From the NCBI GenBank assembly GCA_035493955.1, contig DATJHI010000021.1, positions 1-53,580 on the forward strand: DNA of 53,580 nt, written 5' to 3'. The DNA comes from NCED01 sp035493955 (GTDB lineage: Bacteria; Pseudomonadota; Alphaproteobacteria; Caulobacterales; Caulobacteraceae). The notes below the pieces were generated by a model, which was not told the DNA's origin, made no database searches, and saw only the letters and a list, made by a program, of their open reading frames with translations. This document shows, piece after piece, positions 50,594-53,580 of this stretch. The translations under genes were made by a program, and so were the position numbers. The stretch's first letter is position 1. Every line of letters starts with the position of its first letter.

Positions 50594-53580
50594 GCATCTC
50601 CACCCCCTTCATCCACCGGCCCGTCGCCACCTCGCTGATCGCGGCGGCCTTCCTGGTGGTGGGGATCGCGGCCTACTTCAACCTGCCCGTCTCGGCCCTG
50701 CCGCAGGTCGACTTCCCGACCATCCAGGTCAACGCCGCCCTGCCGGGCGCCAGCCCGGAGACCGTGGCCTCGAACATAGCCACGCCGCTGGAGCGGCAGT
50801 TCTCGCTGATCGCCGGCGTGACCCAGATGACCTCGACCAGTTCGTCGGGCTCCACCAACATCGTCCTGCAGTTCGAGCTGAACCGTAACATCGACGCCGC
50901 CGCCCAGGACGTGCAGGCGGCCATCAACGCCGCCGGCGGCCAGCTGCCGACCAACCTGCCCAGCCCGCCCACCATCCGAAAGGTCAACCCGGCCGATGCC
51001 CCGATCCTGCTCCTGTCCCTGTCCTCGGACACGGCGCCGATCTCCCAGGTCTCGGACTACGCCGACAACATCCTGGCCCAGCAGATCTCGCGCATCGTCG
51101 GCGTCGGCCAGGTGGCCATCGGCGGCCAGCAGAAACCCGCCGTGCGGATCCGGCTGGACCCGCGCAAGGTCGCCAACCTGGGCCTGCAGATGGACGCCAT
51201 CCGCACCGCCATCGCCGCGGCCACCGCCAACGCCCCCAAAGGCGTGATCAACGGACCCAGCCGCAGCTACGGCGTCTATGCCGACGACCAGGTGCTGGAC
51301 CCCAAGACCTGGAACAAGGTGGTGATCGCCTACAAGAACGGCGCTCCGGTCCGCATCCAGGACGTCGGCTCGGCCGTGGCCGACGTCGAGAACAACCAGA
51401 TCGGCGCCTGGATGTATCCGGGCGTGAACAACCCGGACAGGAGCCTGGGCCAAGGCGGACGCGCCATCGTGCTGTTCGTGTTCAAGCAGCCCGGCGCCAA
51501 CGTCATCCAGACCGCCGACCGCATCAAGGCGGCCCTGCCGGGCCTGCAGGCCAACATCCCGCCCTCGATCAGCGTGCACATGGTCGCCGACCGGACCCAG
51601 ACCATCCGCGCCTCGGTCAAGGACGTCGAGATCACGCTCCTGATCACCATCGTCCTGGTCGTGGTGGTGATCTTCCTGTTCCTGCGCGACGTCCGCGCCA
51701 CCCTGATCCCCAGCCTGGTGATCCCGCTGGCGTTGCTGGCGGCGGCGGCGGTGATGCTGCCGCTGGGCTTCAGTCTCGACAACCTGTCGCTGATGGCCAT
51801 GACCATCGCGGTCGGCTTCGTGGTCGACGACGCCATCGTCATGGTCGAGGTGATCTGGCGGAAAATCGAGGAAGGCGAGGAGCCGTTCGAGGCCGCCCTC
51901 GCGGGGGCCGGCGAGATCAGCTTCACCATCCTGTCGATAAGCATCTCGCTGGTCGCGGTGTTCACGCCGCTGATGTTCATGGGCGGGGTGGTCGGGCGGC
52001 TGATGCGCGAGTTCGCCCTGACGCTCAGCGCCACGGTGCTGCTGTCGCTGATGCTGTCGCTCACCTTCACGCCGATGCTGTGCGGCAAGTTCCTGAAGAA
52101 GCCGGGGCCGCCGTCGAACTGGTTCACCAGGGGCCTGGAGACCGGCTTCTCGCGCCTGGAGGACGGCTACCGGCGGGGACTCGACGTCGTGCTCGGCCAC
52201 ATGCCGGCGACCCTGGCCGTGTTCCTGGTCACCGTGGCGGCCGCCGTCGTCCTCTACGCCACCGCCCACACCGGCTTCTTTCCGCAGCAGGACACCGGTT
52301 TCATCTCCGGCACGATGGTCACGTCGCAGGACGGCTCCTTCGCCAAGACCTCGGCCAAGGTCGAACAGGTCGCCGACATCATCCGCAATGATCCCGACGT
52401 GGCCGCGACCAACTTCGGCGTCGGCAATGGCGGGGCCAACCAGGCCAACTTCAACATCGCCCTGTCGCCCAGGGACGAGGGCCGCAAGTCGACCGCCGAC
52501 GAGGTCATCGCGCGCCTGCGTCCCAAGCTCGCCCAGGTGGTCGGGGCGCAGACGTTCATGCAGGCCAACCAGGACATCAACGTCGGCGGGCGGGCCGGCC
52601 GGGCCCAGTACCAGTACACCCTGTCCGACGCCGACCTGACGGAGCTGAACACCTGGACGCCCAAACTGCTGGCGGCCCTGCAGGCCCTGCCCGAGCTGAA
52701 GGACGTCAGCTCCGACCAGCAGTCGCAGGCCGCGGCGGTCAACCTGAAGATCGACCGCGACGCCGCCGGCCGCTTCGGCATCTCGCCCAGCGACATCGAC
52801 AACGCCCTCTACAACCAGATCGGCCAGCGCCAGGTCGCCCAATACTTCACCCAACTGAACAGCTACCACGTCGTGGTGGAGGGACCGCCCGCGCTGCAGG
52901 CGACGCCGGCCCTGTTCAATTCGGTCTACATCCTGTCGCCGGCGACCGGCAGGCCCGTGCCTCTGTCGCTGTTCGTCAAGGCCGACCCCAACGGCACGGC
53001 CTCCCTGACCATCAGCCACCAGGGCCAGTTCCCGGCGGCCACCCTGGCCTTCAACCTGTCGCCGGGGGTTTCCCTTGGCCAGGCGACCATGGCGGTCGAC
53101 CAGGCCCGCGCCCAGCTCGGCGCGCCCCCGACCCTGGTCGGCGCGTTCCAGGGCACGGCGCAGGCGTTCCAGCAGTCCCTCTCGTCGGAACCGATCCTGA
53201 TCGCGGCGGCCTTGCTCGCGGTCTATGTGATCCTGGGGGTGCTCTACGAGAGCTACATCCACCCCCTGACCATCCTGTCGACCCTCCCTTCAGCCGGGGT
53301 GGGGGCGCTGCTGACCCTGATGGCGGTCGGCCAGGACCTCAACGTCATCGGCATCATCGCCATCATCCTCCTGATCGGCATCGTCAAGAAGAACGGCATC
53401 ATGATCGTCGACGTGGCGCTCAGGCTCGAGCGCGAGGAAGGCATGGGGCCGGAGGAAGCCGTGGTGGCCGCCTCGCACCAGCGGCTGCGGCCGATCCTGA
53501 TGACCACGGCCTGCGCGTTCCTGGGCGGGGTGCCGATGATCCTCGGCAACGGCACCGGCTCGGAGTTCCGCCAGCCGCTC
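50590..53580 (+). CDS. RND multidrug efflux permease, MdtB/MdtC-like (3'-truncated by window edge)
   Basis: 997 residues are inside the window; family length is about 1030-1050, so only the last helices are missing. GTG start at 50590 overlaps the adaptor stop. The opening ISTPFIHRPVATSLIAAAFLVVGIAAYFNLPVSALP is typical. The proton-relay Asp pair is in VGFVVDDAIVMVE and the relay Lys in IGIVKKNGIMIVD. Two periplasmic domains lie between helices 1-2 and 7-8. Drug or metabolite range cannot be read. No outer-membrane channel gene is seen inside the window; it may follow beyond the edge. Confidence 0.94.
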   Translation, partial: MSISTPFIHRPVATSLIAAAFLVVGIAAYFNLPVSALPQVDFPTIQVNAALPGASPETVASNIATPLERQFSLIAGVTQMTSTSSSGSTNIVLQFELNRNIDAAAQDVQAAINAAGGQLPTNLPSPPTIRKVNPADAPILLLSLSSDTAPISQVSDYADNILAQQISRIVGVGQVAIGGQQKPAVRIRLDPRKVANLGLQMDAIRTAIAAATANAPKGVINGPSRSYGVYADDQVLDPKTWNKVVIAYKNGAPVRIQDVGSAVADVENNQIGAWMYPGVNNPDRSLGQGGRAIVLFVFKQPGANVIQTADRIKAALPGLQANIPPSISVHMVADRTQTIRASVKDVEITLLITIVLVVVVIFLFLRDVRATLIPSLVIPLALLAAAAVMLPLGFSLDNLSLMAMTIAVGFVVDDAIVMVEVIWRKIEEGEEPFEAALAGAGEISFTILSISISLVAVFTPLMFMGGVVGRLMREFALTLSATVLLSLMLSLTFTPMLCGKFLKKPGPPSNWFTRGLETGFSRLEDGYRRGLDVVLGHMPATLAVFLVTVAAAVVLYATAHTGFFPQQDTGFISGTMVTSQDGSFAKTSAKVEQVADIIRNDPDVAATNFGVGNGGANQANFNIALSPRDEGRKSTADEVIARLRPKLAQVVGAQTFMQANQDINVGGRAGRAQYQYTLSDADLTELNTWTPKLLAALQALPELKDVSSDQQSQAAAVNLKIDRDAAGRFGISPSDIDNALYNQIGQRQVAQYFTQLNSYHVVVEGPPALQATPALFNSVYILSPATGRPVPLSLFVKADPNGTASLTISHQGQFPAATLAFNLSPGVSLGQATMAVDQARAQLGAPPTLVGAFQGTAQAFQQSLSSEPILIAAALLAVYVILGVLYESYIHPLTILSTLPSAGVGALLTLMAVGQDLNVIGIIAIILLIGIVKKNGIMIVDVALRLEREEGMGPEEAVVAASHQRLRPILMTTACAFLGGVPMILGNGTGSEFRQPL

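Noticed and set aside
50395..53262. Minus-strand open frame of about 955 codons opposite the RND permease
   Set aside because: The permease frame carries clear family motifs; the reverse frame does not.

Overview
The window reads as chromosomal core sequence of a high-GC alphaproteobacterium of the Caulobacterales, most like Caulobacter or Phenylobacterium. The grounds are strong GC bias at third codon positions, alphaproteobacterial gene orders (a full nuo operon with small lineage-specific insertions, clpP-clpX-lon-hup, a murA-DUF2948-hisD-UPF0262 block, erpA-dgt-SPOR-nagZ-scpA-scpB), and a tRNA-His with no encoded G-1, U72 and A73, the unusual form described for Caulobacter crescentus and relatives. 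Genus assignment is inference. I see no prophage, insertion sequence, CRISPR array or rRNA operon.

Layout. 1-14557 (minus): a complete 14-subunit respiratory complex I operon, nuoA to nuoN, with nuoN cut by the window edge; a 111-residue NTF2-like gene lies between nuoD and nuoE and a 79-residue membrane protein gene between nuoE and nuoF. 14744-16257 (plus): tRNA-Asp, a small membrane protein and purC. 16320-18077 (minus): an exported berberine-bridge-type FAD oxidase that looks like an accessory gene. 18137-26234 (mostly minus): tRNA-Val, hup, lon, clpX, a HAD phosphatase (plus), clpP, tig and tRNA-Leu, a protein quality-control neighbourhood. 26378-28105 (minus): a 53-residue coiled-coil ORF and nnrD. 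28356-30230 (plus): glnB-glnA, the ammonium assimilation pair, ending tail to tail with a SemiSWEET-type gene. 30635-34528 (minus): a thiO-like glycine oxidase, a small unknown protein, tRNA-His and the exbB-exbD-tonB energy-transducing system. 34529-35191 is the longest stretch without a gene.

35192-41244 (minus) is one long, tightly packed run in transcription order: murA, DUF2948, hisD, UPF0262, an ArsC-like phosphatase, maf, a short RNase E/G-like protein, yacG and tRNA-Phe. The maf start is disrupted, apparently by one missing base. 41482-43467 (plus) is an exported TolB-like beta-propeller protein. 43547-48143 (minus) holds dgt, a SPOR protein, nagZ, scpA and scpB (nucleotide pool, cell wall and chromosome condensation). 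48272-53580 (plus) holds erpA, a phasin-like protein and an RND efflux pair whose permease runs off the edge.

The window is mainly housekeeping. The best leads are the two accessory genes embedded in the nuo operon, the maf start lesion, the absence of infA and argS from positions where many relatives carry them, the His-rich loop in NuoL, the small coiled-coil ORF and the predicted bicovalent FAD enzyme. I do not see a clearly new multi-gene system.
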